64,000 bases of DNA. Origin: Otatea glauca (lineage: Eukaryota > Streptophyta > Magnoliopsida > Poales > Poaceae). Every line of letters begins with the position of its first letter. Position 1 is the first letter of the stretch. Where the stretch lies: NCBI GenBank assembly GCA_036346275.1, contig CM070720.1:13555278-13619277 (forward strand). The letters are read 5' to 3'. Positions 12,263 through 24,143 of the stretch are shown piece after piece. The position numbers were made by a program, and so were the translations under genes. The notes beneath the pieces are model-generated. The model did not search any database. It was given only the letters and a program-made list of their open reading frames with translations, and had not been told where the DNA came from.

Positions 12263-12418
12263 CTGTGGAAGAAATTGAGTTCCCTTCCGTATATCTCCCA
12301 TTTGTCATCGTTAGGCCGGAGTACACCGGATTAGACATCCTCGTCGAAGAAAATATTTCAGGTAACGTGGATCCGTGGTGAGAAATGAAGCCACAACGCA
12401 ACAATTCGTGCTATCTAG

Positions 12419-12649
12419 GCCCTGTTTGGTACGGCTCCAGCTCCACCAGATTCATGGATTTGGTGGAGCTGGATATTTGTAGCTCCACAGATCCGTGAAG
12501 CTGGATCTGTGGGTATATTAAGAGTGTTTAGGTAGGTCATATTATTTAATTTTAGACTAAAAATATAAAGTTAATTCTATTTATTTTAGCCTACAAGATT
12601 CAGATCTGACGTGGAGCCAGAATCTAGAGCTCTACCAAACAGGACCCTA
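12419..12649. mobile_element. hAT-like MITE
   Basis: About 231 bp with terminal inverted repeats: left GCCCTGTTTGGTACGGCTCC; right, reverse complemented, GGTCCTGTTTGGTAGAGCTC. It is flanked by near-identical 8-bp direct repeats CTATCTAG (12411-12418) and GTATCTAG (12650-12657). An 8-bp duplication and CCTGTTTGG-type ends are usual for small grass hAT-type MITEs. No coding capacity. Confidence 0.72.
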
Positions 12650-12657
12650 GTATCTAG

Positions 12658-12861
12658 GATCAACAGTTCAAACCTCTTAACTCTAATGAAGAAAACTGCA
12701 TATCCGGGAACTTATGTATACCCATATTTATAAACATCTAGATGAATACCAAAAAAATATATGAAAACGTGCATGTAACCCCTTGAACATTCTAAGAATG
12801 TCCGTCCAACACCCCCAACATTGAAACAGGTTATTTAACTTATGAACTTTCTAGTCTGGTG
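12658..12861. other. Unassigned spacer
   Basis: AT-rich sequence between the hAT-like MITE and the next LTR. Nothing recognisable. Confidence 0.5.
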
Positions 12862-15800
12862 TGTGGGAACCCGAATATGTAAATCCGAACCATTTATATA
12901 TACTGCACTACTCTAGGATCAAGTTAGTGTACATATTAGCGACATCAATAAAATATCATTCCATATATAGTTAATAACTAATAAAGTACCTGCTTATTAA
13001 AGAGAAAAACTAGTGAGACTTTATGGTCAGAGTTTACACTTATTTAGCCATGCGGGGCTTAGCACTAATAAATAAGAGGTGGCGGAAAATAAAGATAACT
13101 TTGACGATGATGACCCATCAATATACCACAAGCAATCGACTGGGGAACAAGAGTTGTCGTGCTCCCCGTATTACTCATCCTAAAACAAGGGGCTAGATTC
13201 TCCTCCATTCGCTGATGATGGTGATGAGATAGCAAGGATGAGTACATGGAGTTCTGTTGTGCACAGAATGCAATATATTTAAATATGCAAGGCTTATTAC
13301 AAAGCAATGCTATCATGGTTTAATTTGTACAAAGCGATAGTTGGCTCTAGAATACAATAAATAATCAGTTTAATAGTTGTCACAAAGACCATCAAATTTA
13401 ACACATTCACTCTCCTTCCCAGCTTTTTGTTTTTAAAAATATCTCTTGTGTGAAATTCCCTAGCATGTCTGTAACTGCAGACACAGCTATTCAAATGGTT
13501 TTTATAACACTCTACAAAGGTTGTATAGATTTCCCCACATGACATGATCACCTTATATTACCACGTGATAAACACACTACTTTTGGTGTGCAGTGAAGAG
13601 ATCATGACAAATCTTTTCAAAATTCTGCCATAACATCGACCCTCCTGATAAGCCTTGTTCCTACCACCGGACCCAACATGTGTGAACCGGTCAAAGGGAC
13701 TCACTGTTGGATTTGATGACAGGAGCTATCCATGATGCAGCCTAACACGTGTCCACATCGTCCTTCCGTATGCACTAAGCCTAAGGTATCAATGTCGGAA
13801 CTCAGTAGTTTACTAAGCGAGGTCCTTCCCATAGAGCATGTGGCTATATGAAGGTTTTTAATTCAATGCCACACAAAGTGAAGTCCTTAATTAACCAGGG
13901 TGGGACTACCCACTTCCACTAACCTACATGGAGATCGCACTTCTAGCACAAACAATCTGATCACACAATACTTTCCACCGTCCAATTCTAAATCATTTGT
14001 CCACTAATTGATTTTAAGGTGCAATATATGTCATTAGTGATAACACAGAATGCACACAGTTATTCACAAAGCAATCCCATTAGTAAGTGTAAGGATTTAC
14101 TTCCAATAGATTATTTCATAACCTTAAGCATGGCTAAGAAAAACTACACCAACCCATGTTGGAACTAAAAACACATCCAACTAGTAATTGTGCAACCTAG
14201 GGTGACAAATAATTCATGACATATGAATAATCAGGGTGGGTAATTGAGCAACTACTAATTAACCACCTCCATTTGAGGCTAATATAAAAGTAGTATGCAG
14301 GTTTAATAAACACAAGGTAACTTTGTGAAACTAGGTTCAACATGATGAAAGCACAACTTTCCTAGCTGGAATGAGTCATGATATTGAGCTTGATCTTCTC
14401 CTAGTCCTCCCAAAATCTTCGGAATGTCCATGTCTACACGACTGAGAAACAAAACACAAGTAAATACCAAAACATAGCCAAAAAACCAAACTAAATATTA
14501 ATATAAGTAGCACTGAAAGGTAGAGCTCAACTTTAGATGAATTCAGAAAGAAAAACAGGCTTAATTGGAGCTCATATAAAGGAGAAGGGGCTTCCAAAAG
14601 TTGGGTCGGCTGAGAAATTCAGAAAATAAATAGAGGAGAGAGAAAATCAGAAGCTAACAAGTCGGGCAAAAAAATATTCTAGGAATATTTCTTATTCTAG
14701 ATTTTTGAAAATTGAAAGAGTCTAACATGTGGAGTCCACGGTCCATAGACCGAGCCATTGGGCTAGGGTCTACGATGCATGGTAAATTGTGTCTACTGAA
14801 TAGTGCACTATGATGTGAGCTACACACATCAGGGGCACGATCCATCGTAGACAACTAAACCGATCTTGGGTTTGGGTAGCGTGGTGGCTGAAGTGGCGGA
14901 TAAACGATGCTGGTGAGGCAACGAGGTGCTTGCATGGCTTCAGATGCAGACTATGACATGGCAGTGATGCACGAGGACTTAGGGTTCCGGCGAGCAGTGG
15001 TGTAGCTCCGACGATGGTGACGAACACAAACAACAATGTGGGAGGGGATTCGGAGCCGAAGGTGATGATGGCGGAGGTGGAACCCTACCAGCTGCAGTGA
15101 AAAAGCTCGATGGAGACAACGGAGGAGGTGGCAACTTCGGCTTTGATTCAGTGACTTCAAAATGGCTTCCGAGGGCTTTGTGTAGGGTTTTGAGTGCTGC
15201 GTGTCACAGGGCTATAGATCCGGGGGTCAAGGTGAAGCTTTATAGTTAGGTAAGGTAGCATAAGAGGTGGAGTCCGATGGCAACACGACAACGGTGTTGT
15301 GGAGGAGATGGACTCTGTGAAGAAGCATACTGTCAGGTGGTAGGTGGACCCCACTTGTCAGTGGCACAGGTAAGGCAGCAGGTGAGCTGGGTTGGGAGGT
15401 AGAGGAGGAACGGGCTAGGAAGAGGGAAACTGGAGTGGGCCGACGGGGTTGTGGAAAATGGGCTCCAGCCCGAGTGAAGGAGAGAAAGAGAACGGGTCAG
15501 AAAAAGAGATTTGGCTTATGAGCTTTTCCCCTATTTAAAATACATTATTGCTTTTTAGAAAATACATGAAATTCAAATAAGGCAAAAAATAGCAAATAAA
15601 CTTAGAAAAATTCGACCAAATTCAAAAAAATACTTTCGAACATAAGAAACTCAACTAAAATAGTTTTCATTTAACTCATGTTTTGATTTATTCACATAAA
15701 ATCATTTTAATTTCATAAAATCCATTTTAAGTTTTAATTATTTCAATGAAAACCTAGAAATTTTAGAAAATAGTTTTTCAAAACAGAGTAAAAAACCAGA

Positions 15801-15872
15801 AATTTTGAAAATCCAAAAAATAATAATGATTTTAATTTTTTCTCAAAACTTGGAAATTTTTGGGATGTTAAA
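12862..15872 (-). repeat. 3' LTR of a minus-strand chromovirus remnant (element C)
   Basis: It begins TGTGGGAACCCGAATATG on the plus strand and ends GGGATGTTAAA. Reversed it runs TTTAACATCCC...CGGGTTCCCACA, parallel to but well diverged from the other 3-kb LTRs here. It has the same order of AT zone, GC-rich middle and late conserved blocks. On its inner side the minus strand reads TATTTAAGAGGGGCACAT, a polypurine tract, so this is the 3' LTR of an element continuing to the right, not a solo LTR. Confidence 0.75.
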
Positions 15873-16058
15873 ATGTGCCCCTCTTAAATAGAGTCTCGAC
15901 TTGACATTCAGGTTGGTTGGAGAAAGGTATGGGAGTTCTGCTTTCCAAAATTCTTCGCATTTCCATGCTAGATGAAACTGAAGCGGGTTCTCAATTGAGG
16001 AGAAAGTTACCCGGTGCGACGTCGGACACGATGTAGTTCACGCTTCCTCTTCCAATGG
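15873..16058 (-). pseudogene. Element C internal region, part 2 (gag end and polypurine tract)
   Basis: The minus-strand sequence continues from 27642, across the Tat insertion, into this piece. It is a decayed gag end (a GRG-like phrase aligned with SFGRGCVNHV of element A) that runs directly into the polypurine tract and the LTR. No pol separates gag from the LTR, so element C was non-autonomous or internally deleted. The split at AATGG, repeated on both sides of 16059-27641, shows that C is older than the Tat element. Confidence 0.6.
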
Positions 16059-16711
16059 TGTTGGCGTCAAAAACTTGATGTAGGGTTTCTGACAACAGCA
16101 CACCAGACGAACACCTGGTTCAGAGCGTGCCAGTCGATTTGACCTGTAATCGACAAGGTAAAAATATGAAATTCACTCAAAGCCGATCGTGACGATCAAT
16201 CGGCTTATATTTAATCAGCTTGAAGCCGATTAAGATCAAGGTAACAAGATAAATCTAATTAGCCGATTAAGGCTAATCAGAGGATAAAGGCAGATCGATT
16301 CTGAAGAAGGCGATGCGCAACAAAATCAGAACAAATCGAACCTGGGGTGTAATTGACGAAGATCAACAATCGGCGATGCGCAACTTTATTGATCAAGATC
16401 GATTACAAAAGCTAAATTACAGAAACTACTCCTAGTCGACAGGAAAAGTAGAAAAAGTAAAGACTGGTTTGTATTGTGTTGATGATTCCCCTGTAGTTCG
16501 CTTTGGCCCTTCTTTTATACCCTCGGCCGATCGTGTCCTGTTACAACACGCTTTAAGTCCGTTCCGTATCGGCCTTATCTCGGACGGTTGTTTTTCTTTA
16601 AAATCTTGCAGTTACCAAAATATCTCCAAACCTTTCCATCCTGTCCGTTAATTCCGTATCTTTGACTTTATTGCCGATTTTGACCAAGTTTGCCAAATTT
16701 TGGTGCAAACA
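16059..16711 (-). repeat. Tat element 3' LTR
   Basis: 653 bp. Nearly identical to 26991-27641 over its last 560 bp (about nine substitutions by eye), with a cluster of differences at about 16085-16140. It contains about eight GCCGAT/ATCGGC hexamers. Confidence 0.93.
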
Positions 16712-16725
16712 TATGCCCCCTATTT
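16712..16725 (-). other. Polypurine tract of the Tat element
   Basis: The minus strand reads AATAGGGGGCATA immediately before the TGTTTGC start of the 3' LTR. It is the usual plus-strand primer position for reverse transcription. Confidence 0.65.
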
Positions 16726-16908
16726 TTGAGAAATGACTTGTCATTTGTCAAAAATTTCACTTATCGGCTTTTCTGATCGGCTAACCATTGAACTTCACTC
16801 AATAACTGCTACTTTATTCACGTCGTAATTTTTTGACACACCGGTAGTGCGTTTTAACTGCTCGCGTCTTTTGAGATTCACTTCCCGCCGCTTCAAATTT
16901 TCACCATG

Positions 16909-16920
16909 CTATAAAATGCG
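16909..16920 (+). promoter_or_regulatory. Putative TATA box of the antisense PMD gene
   Basis: CTATAAAATGCG lies about 140 bp upstream of the first good ATG (17057) of the plus-strand gene, just inside the 3' LTR. The spacing suits an independent promoter with a short 5' UTR. No other plus-strand TATA-like site is seen between the LTR and the ATG. Confidence 0.5.
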
Positions 16921-17056
16921 GCCCCCACCTTGGTCATTCTTCACGCGTACAAGCTCTCTAACTCTAAACAATCGGCTTTTGTTTTAGTCCATTGCTCAGT
17001 CTCCATCAATCGGCTTGCATCCCTCTTCATCAATCGGCTTGCTAAGATCTGCTGAA

Positions 17057-19937
17057 ATGGACGCGAGTCAGGTACTCATTCCGATCCCTAACAGTAAAGA
17101 TCAGTATTTCCTTGGTCCGATAGGGAACCTAGATGCCAGCACGGTTATTAGCCAGGACATTCCTTGCCTTCCTCTATCGGCTACTGCATTTAATATAGAG
17201 AGCTGGGAAAAAAGCTTGAGGGCATGGCCGATATCGCTCAAAGGATGGAGATCTTGGTATATTCGCGTGGCTGCCCAGAAAAGAGAGGAGTGGGAAAGGA
17301 TGGGTATAGCTGAGTGCATCCCTCTCTCTTTAGCCGACCCAGAAGCCAATGAGCCCTTGGTGGCCACGGCCTATTATTTCTGGTCGGAGACTTTCAACGC
17401 CTTCCTGTTTCGTACCGGCCCCATCGGCCCAACTTTATTAGATGTTGCTCAATTGTGTTGGCTTCGGCCAGATGGAGATCAAGTATCGGCTTTTAGTGGA
17501 AAACCAAAATATAAGCTTATCCGATCTAAAGGCGAGGGTTGGGCAAAATATATTGGAAATAACAACAAGGTTAATGGCCTAGTATCGGACAAAGAGCACG
17601 TTGCATTTCTGAACCTTTGGCTAGACCGCTTCTTGTTCTGTGGAGCGTCTCTTGGACCAACACAAGTATATCAGCAAATAGCGGAGCAGCTGGTAGATGG
17701 TCGTCTGCTAGCAATGGGAAAAATGTTCCTAGGAGCAGTCTGTCAAATGATGCACGTGATTAGGAGTCGGCTATTTACCGAATTTGCCAGATTTTGCGTT
17801 GGCAATGTAGGCGGTCCTCTCTGGTTCATCCAAGTATGGTTGTACTGCTTATTTATCCGATCTTTCAAACTGGATCCTTGTAAGATTGGCGCTTCCCGTA
17901 AAATGCATCCGAATTGAGCTAGCCGATCTTATGGTGAAAGATATATCATGTGTTACGCAAAGAAGAAGATCTCTCCGGTTGGCCTAAAAAATACTTAACT
18001 TTCTTTCTAAACTTGGATAGTAATGATTTTAGCCAACAAGATTTCTTCAGTTACACCGGCGCAGCCGATTTTAAATGGCCATCTTTTCTTCATCTGGACT
18101 CTGACAGCTCTAAGATGCTTGAATCGACTCTAGATTTCTTTAAAATTTTTATTTCTCCTGGTGTCTTGCATGTCGGCTTTAATACAAGAAACCGTACCTT
18201 CCAGCCTTCTTATGAGTTCTACCATCCCTCCATCTTTGCTAGACAATTGGGTTTCGGTCAGATGATCCCCAACCTTTCACTCCTTGATTTAGTACAGCCC
18301 AGGACCAGAGTACGATCTTTAGCTGCAGCCAATATGGTCTTGAAAATAGCCGATGATTTGCAAATCAAATCCTTGCCGCACTTTATTTTGAACAGTCGTC
18401 GGTCTAGCCGATATTCTGTGTGGTGGTCTTCAATTGCGGAAGCGCTTCTCCTTGATCGTTCTCCATCGGCTATTATTGCTGCCCTTTTCCCAGACCTATC
18501 TGAGCCGATGGTTTCTTCAGATAACGATTCAAGTGACGAATCAAGCTCCGGATATGATAATACAAGTCTTGTAAATATTACTAGCGAGGTATTTAGTCGA
18601 TTTAACTTTTCTTTATCATAGCCCATATGAACTTATCTCATCGGCTTTATACTCTTCTCTTTGCGGACTAAAGTCGATGGCAAGAAACCGATCGATGCTC
18701 TGCAGATAAGCAAAGGAAAACGACCGCACTGTGCAATCTGACTTACGGTTATACCTCCGGTTCTTTGGGCATTCAAAGTCCATCTTTATCTGATTTAGAG
18801 AGACAACAGCAACCAAGTAAGTTATGCCCGATCATCTCTTGTTCCTTTCCATTCTTTCATTAGCTAATTTTCTAGCCGATGGATCTTCAGAGAAGAAGAA
18901 GCCAAAGTCCACTAAAGTTCCTGCCAAGAAAAAATACTCCAAGCCACAGGAATAAAGTGGCGAAAGTTCACCGCACGGATCGGCTACTGCTCAGGTATTT
19001 CTTCCATCTCAAAAAATTTACAGGTCTTGATTTAATCCATCGGTTTTCATTATATTCTCTTCCTTCAGCCTACCGCATCGGCACAAGTGGCCAACATTCT
19101 GGCAGGCTTACCAGATATATCGGCCAAAGAGCCATTGCCTCCTCAGCCGATACCAGCGCCAACAACTGCTGCTGCTTCAGAGACTTCTGATCCGTCCAAC
19201 ATCCTCGGCTTCAATTTATCTGACTTGGACGATCCAGAGATATTTGCAGCCGATGATTATATTTCTGCAATTCAAAATATCATCGCGGTCTCGAAAGACG
19301 CGTTGGCTGCGATCTCATCGGCTCCCGGAATGCAAGATCGCCTCAACAGGCGTTTTGATTTAGTGTCAAGGCCGCAATCAGAGATCCTGAGTAATAATCA
19401 GCCGATTCGGGATGCTATGGCTGCAGTTGAAGCTGATCTACCACCAGCGGCTATGGCTGCGCTGCTTGAAGTATGCCATCTGGATGAGAGGAAGCTTTGG
19501 TGGAGGCAGCTCAAGAAAGAAAAGCAAAGAGAGCAGCTCAGGAAGCCGATCAAAGGATCCTTGACAAAATGGTTGCAGAGACAAAGGCAAAAAAGGAAAA
19601 ATTCGATGCAACCATGGATTCTCTGAAGGCTAACAAATCTTCTCTTCAGAAATTGGAGACAACTAAAAAATTTCTTGAGGATGAACTGTCAAAGACGATG
19701 AAGCTCATTGCTGAAAGCCAAGATTCCTTTGAAAAAACATCATCGGCCGCCAAGGAGCAGAAGATAGAAATAACATCGGCTGTGGCAGCCTTCAAAGAGC
19801 AGTCGGTCAAACTTGTACCCATCCCAGGCAGTGCAATAGAAGATGATAGAATCCTGGATGAGGTACAGGAAACTATAGCCAAGGCGGCTGGAGCTTTATC
19901 GGCTTTAGGTGCACGACTTCCAGGTTCTGGGATGTAA
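17057..19937 (+). pseudogene. Plant mobile domain (PMD, aminotransferase-like) gene inside the retrotransposon, antisense to gag-pol
   Basis: The long frame from ATG 17057 encodes a PMD. It has YYFWSETFNAFLF, then GPIGPTLLDVAQLCWLRPDG (the family's W..T..F.F..G...PTL.DV..L.GL pattern), then DKEHVAFLNLWLDRFLFCG. It breaks at TGA 17915-17917 and resumes from about 17950 with LSGWPKKYLTFF and FYHPSIFARQLGFGQMIP. Three introns look real: about 18588-18705, 18817-18875 (GTAAGT..TTTCTAG) and 18995-19068 (GT..TTCAG). The last exon (from 19069) is Pro/Ala-rich, then an acidic segment, then a Lys/Glu coiled coil of about 110 residues ending at TAA 19935-19937, with a frameshift near 19497. PMD proteins include MAIN/MAIL1 of Arabidopsis and many transposon-borne relatives. 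Frameshifts plus in-frame stops (17915, a TAA in the exon at 18876-18994) suggest this copy is dead. It is tail to tail with pol, 176 bp apart. Confidence 0.8.
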
Positions 19938-20113
19938 AACTTTATTGGCCGTTCCAAAACACTTGTTCAAATACTTTGAATGCTTGTAATTTTGCTATGT
20001 TTGAAATCGGCTGTTTAACCGATTTATATTTTGCTTATATCTTGAGTTTGCAATCCTTTCAGCCGATTAACAGCATCGTGTTAATATTGACTCTGAACAA
20101 GTTTTTTAGTCGG

Positions 20114-20590
20114 TTAGGCTCCAATCCAAACACTAGGGTAGTATTTCTTCAAGTATTTCCCGTTAATAGCTTTTGGAAATACATACCCTTCTAGAGTTTC
20201 TAGTAAGTACGAGTTTCCGCCGACTAGCCGATTAATTTTGTATGGCCCTTCCCACGTAGGCGACCATTTTCCAAATCGGTTATCCTTAGAACCAACAGGC
20301 AATATCGTTTTCCATACCAAATTGGCTTGATCGAAAGATTTTGGCCTGACCCTTTTATTGTATGCCCTTGCAACTCTGATCTTATTCTTCTTAAGCCGAT
20401 CAAGCGTAGACAAGCGTAACTCTGCCAACTCATTCAGGCTGTCGATCATTAAATCATTGTAATCTTGAGCTGACAAACCATTTTGTCCGGCTATTCGTAT
20501 CGACTCAATATTAATCTCCACGGGTAGAACGGCTTTTTGTCCATACACCAATTGGTAAGGTGAAAGCTTCGTCGCTCCGTGATAAGACAA
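20114..20590 (-). pseudogene. Tat element integrase C-terminal region
   Basis: 158 codons continuing the integrase after an in-frame TAA at about 20605. It starts YHGATKLSPYQLVYG, the conserved post-core block of plant gypsy integrases. It ends with a GKWSPTWEGPYKI block and a Tyr/Lys-rich tail. There is no chromodomain, in agreement with the Tat lineage. It ends 176 bp from the end of the convergent PMD gene. Confidence 0.85.
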
Positions 20591-20605
20591 CCAATAAGCC
20601 CAAAG

Positions 20606-21667
20606 TTACTCCGATAGAGTTGAGTGCCAATTCCTTGGCTTCTCATCAATTTTTCTTTTGATCAACTTAATCAGTGTTTTATTAGACGACTCAGCTTGTC
20701 CATTAGCCTGAGCGTAATAGGGGGAAGAGTTTAACAATTTGTTCCCTAGACTCATTGCGTAACTCTGAAACTCGTTAGACATGAATACCGTACCTTGATC
20801 GGTCGTGATTGTTTGCGGTATTCCAAACCGATGGACGATATGTTTATTCACAAAACTAATCGCCTCAACACTGGTCACCTTTTCAAGTGGTATAGCCTCG
20901 ACCCACTTTGAGAAGTAATCGGTTGCGGCCAAGATAAACTTGTGGCCTTTACTTGAAGCAGGAAATATTTGGCCAATTATATCTATTCCCCAACCCCTGA
21001 ACGGCCAAGGTTTGATAATTGGGTGTAAAGCCGATGCTGGTGCTAGTTGTACGTTGCCAAACTTTTGACATGTTTGACATCCTTTATAATACTTGAAACA
21101 ATCTTCTAGCATCGTCGGCCAAAAATGACCTGTCCGTCTGAGCATCCATTTCATTTTATGTGCCGATTGATGGGAACCACAAATGCCTTCGTGTACTTCA
21201 CCCATTGCCACCCGTGCTTCTTCGGCCTCAAGACATCTTAACAATAAACCTTCCATAGTCCGATAATATAGTATATCGTCCATGACGACGTATTTCAACG
21301 CTTGTTGCCGTATCTTTCGTTCCGTCGACTTGGATGTATCGACTAGATAATCTTTTATCTGCGTTCTCCAATCGGCAATATCTGTGCACATGACTGCCTT
21401 GTCTACCAGTTCAGTCTCCTGACTTCGGCCAGAATCTTTATATACTAATGCTTGCTGAGCTAAAGCATTAGCTCTATCGTTCAATTCTCGAGGAACATGA
21501 CCGATAGAAAATGATGTAAATGAGCCGATAATCTCTAAACATTGTTCTAAATATTTTAGTAGCACTTCATCTCGACATTGGTATTCTCCCTTTATTTGCT
21601 GCACCACTAACAGTGAATCACCATATGTCTCAACCGCGCTCACCCCAATATTTTCCAGTAATTGCAA
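20606..21667 (-). pseudogene. Tat element second RNase H end and integrase core
   Basis: The first 75 residues complete a second, plant-type RNase H-like domain (ETYGDSLLVVQQIKGEY..., then HVPRELNDRANALAQQAL). The integrase follows. Its zinc-binding part has H..H (HEGICGSHQSAHKM) and CQTCQKFG. The core has WGIDIIG (first Asp), TTDQGTVFMS (second Asp) and NGQAESSNKTL (Glu), so the D,D,E triad is present. It ends at a premature in-frame TAA before the LWAY block. It is separated from the RT frame by a frameshift and stop near 21675. Confidence 0.88.
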
Positions 21668-21686
21668 GCCTTTGAGTAACGTCAGA

Positions 21687-23447
21687 TTACTCCCGGTTGT
21701 TTGAGCATCGGCTATTTAGCCGAAACGCAAATTCAAAGCTATGCTCTTTGGGTGAGGTGAGTACAATACCGACACCATCACCTTCCCCGCATACTGACCC
21801 GTCAAAGAACAGTTGCCATGGCGCGACCAAGACTAAGTTTGCTGTGTCATGTCCTGTCATAAAATCGGCTAATACTTGTCCTTTGACTGCTTTGGCCGAT
21901 TCATATGATAAGTCGAACTCAACCAAGGCGTAAGCCCATTTGCCAAGTCGACCTCGCAGGATAGGAGCTGATAAAATATATTTTATAACATCGGTTTTGC
22001 AGATTACCTTACAGGCCGATGCTAATATGTAGTGCCTTAGTTTTGTGCACGAGAAGTACAAAGATAAACATAGTTTTTCGATAAAAGGGTACCTGACTTC
22101 TGCGTCTAGCAATCGTCGGCTTAAGTAAAAGATAACCCTTTCTTTACCATGCACCTCTTGTGCTAATATGGCTCCAATAGTATCTTCTTCAGCCGAAACA
22201 TATAGCCTGAAAGGGACCCCTTTTTGAGGCGCAGCCAAGACTGGAGGGTTGGACAAATACTTCTTAACTTCATTGAAAGCTTTTTGCTGATCGGCTCCCC
22301 ATATAAATTCTTCATTGTCCTTTAACTTTAGTAATGGAGTAAAAGCACGAATCCTACCGGAGAGGTTTGAGATGAACCGACGGAGATAATTAATTTTGCC
22401 GATCAACTTTTGTAACTCGTTTTTGCATGTCGGTGGCTCAGTATTGGCTATAGCTTTAACCCTTGTTTGGCTGACTTCAATCCCTCTTTCATGCACCATG
22501 AAGCCTAAAAACTGTCCAGCCGATACGCCAAACACGCACTTGAAAGGATTCATCTTTAGACCGTGCGATCTTATGTTTTTAAAAACTCTTTCTAAATCGG
22601 CCAAGTGTTGTAAATCTTCAGTGGATTTTACCACTACATCATCAATATATATTTCGACAATGTGGCCGATTAAGTCATGAAAGATCAGATTCATCGCTCG
22701 CTGATATGTTGCTCCAGCGTTCTTCAAGCCGAAGGTCATCACCGTCCACTCGAACAATCCTATTGCACCAGGACATCTCAAAGCTGTCTTCGGTATATCG
22801 GCTTCTGTCATGAGTATCTGGTTATACCCGGCATTACCATCTAGAAAACTTATGATCTTATTCCCTGATGCAGCATCGATAAGCATATCGGTTATCGGCA
22901 TCGGATATTCATCTTTTGGCATTGCTTTGTTCAAATCTCTAAAATCGACGCATACTCGAAGTTTTCCATTTTTCTTCATAACTGGAACGATGTTGGAAAC
23001 CCACTCCGCGTATCGGCAGGGCCTGATAAATTTTGCTTCCAACAATCGTTCTATTTCTTCTTTTATAATTTGGTACAAGGCCGGATTGAAACGCCTCGGG
23101 TATTGTTTAAACGGCCGATAACCCGATTTTATAGGTAGCCGATGTTCCACCAGCTGACGGCTTAATCCGGGCATCTCATGATATTCCCAAGCAAAACAAT
23201 CCTTATAATCCTTAAGGATTTTTATCAATTTTTCTTTGTACTTTACACCTAAATTTGCACTAACAAAAGTTGGTCTTTTTCTATCACCGCTACCTATATC
23301 GACTTCTTCAAGCAAATCGGTGGATGTGAAACCTTGACCTAACTTTTCAATTTCTTCAAAGTCTTCTATAGCTTCGTAGCTATCCGTTGTTTGCCGATAG
23401 CTTTGCATTTTATCCTGCAACGCCTTCAATGTTTTTATTGTCCCCAT
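21687..23447 (-). pseudogene. Tat element reverse transcriptase and RNase H
   Basis: An uninterrupted 586-codon frame, the best preserved part of the element. RT motifs in order are RPCRYAEWVSNIVPVMKKNG, LRVCVDFRDLNKAMPKDEYP, FLDGNAGYNQI, FGLKNAGATYQRAMN, the catalytic YIDDVVVKS and GFMVHERGIE. They are followed by the connection and RNase H (FRLYVSAEEDTIGAILAQE, VIFYLSRRLLDAEVRYP). The end begins the second RNase H-like domain (WQLFFDGSVCGEGDGVGIVL), characteristic of Tat/Ogre elements. The frame stops at SNNRE where family members continue; the frameshift there detaches it from integrase. It would need the upstream protease and gag frames to be made as a polyprotein. Confidence 0.93.
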
Positions 23448-24137
23448 CGGCGTAACACTTCATTTGCTTGATCAAAGGTGCCCGGCTTGACACTGATCGG
23501 CATGAGTCCTGATTTGCTTACACAGATGAAATCACAGTCGTCCAGCGCCTTTCCCGATATGCAGCCAGCTTCTTCGTGTTGCCAATTCGGCGTCGAGCTA
23601 GCCATGGCGATATGGGCGATGTGTCGGCTGTGACGACTTCGACTTCTTCTCCGCTCCATTGCATAAGCGTTTGATGCATGGTCGACGGAATACGTTAGAT
23701 TGGCATGAATCCAATCCCGACCGAGCGAAGACGCCATAGTTTCCTTTGGCATCGATTAAAGAACGCGTCGGCAAGGTCTTGCTACCGACGATCGGCTCCG
23801 TGACCATGACACCCTTTGCCTCCATGGGGTCGCTGTGAAGTCGTTTAGAACCATGTTAGTTTTAATTAAGTCTTCATCGACTTACCCGCTTTTTGCATGT
23901 CGTATGCGGCATCGTTCATCTGTGGCCCCTCCGTCTACCAAAGATTCTTGATATCGGCTTGCCATTTATGTATCCTTTTAGATACAATGGCCGGATGCCG
24001 ATGATCATCTTTAGGTTTCGAATATGGCACTCATGCGCCGAACACAACCGAGCAACCGCTTTTTGGTCGATTCGTTTCGATTTGAACTCATCCCAAGAAC
24101 GTGAACACCATGTTAATATCCATGGGAGGAGTGTCAT
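23435..24137 (-). pseudogene. Tat element protease, frameshifted
   Basis: The minus strand reads LYLKGYINGKPISRI, then in a shifted frame VDGGA (the aspartic protease active site; Tat elements use DGGA or DGGS), then KGVMVTEPIVGSKTL, IDAKGNYGV and GRDWIHANLTY. These blocks lie in at least three frames (24137-23916, 23825-23598, 23752-23435), so one or two indels on each side of the active site break the protein. The GRDWIH block marks the protease end, and RT follows within 20 bp. Confidence 0.8.
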
Positions 24138-24143
24138 TCCGAA

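Larger units (their letters stand above)
9044..12362 (+). other. Possible host exon fragment split by a solo LTR
   Basis: Removing the solo LTR and one copy of its CTGTG duplication joins 9044-9064 to 12268-12362. The join gives one open frame of about 38 codons (begins IYGVETVEEIEFPSVYLP), bounded by CAACCAG on the left and G/GTAACG on the right, as an internal exon would be. I do not recognise the protein. The frame could be chance at this length, and the downstream sequence holds a MITE and more LTRs. If it is a real exon, the gene was destroyed by the insertion. Confidence 0.25.

Noticed and set aside
17101..17367. Minus-strand 88-codon frame opposite the PMD gene
   Set aside because: It is the antisense shadow of the conserved PMD coding exon.
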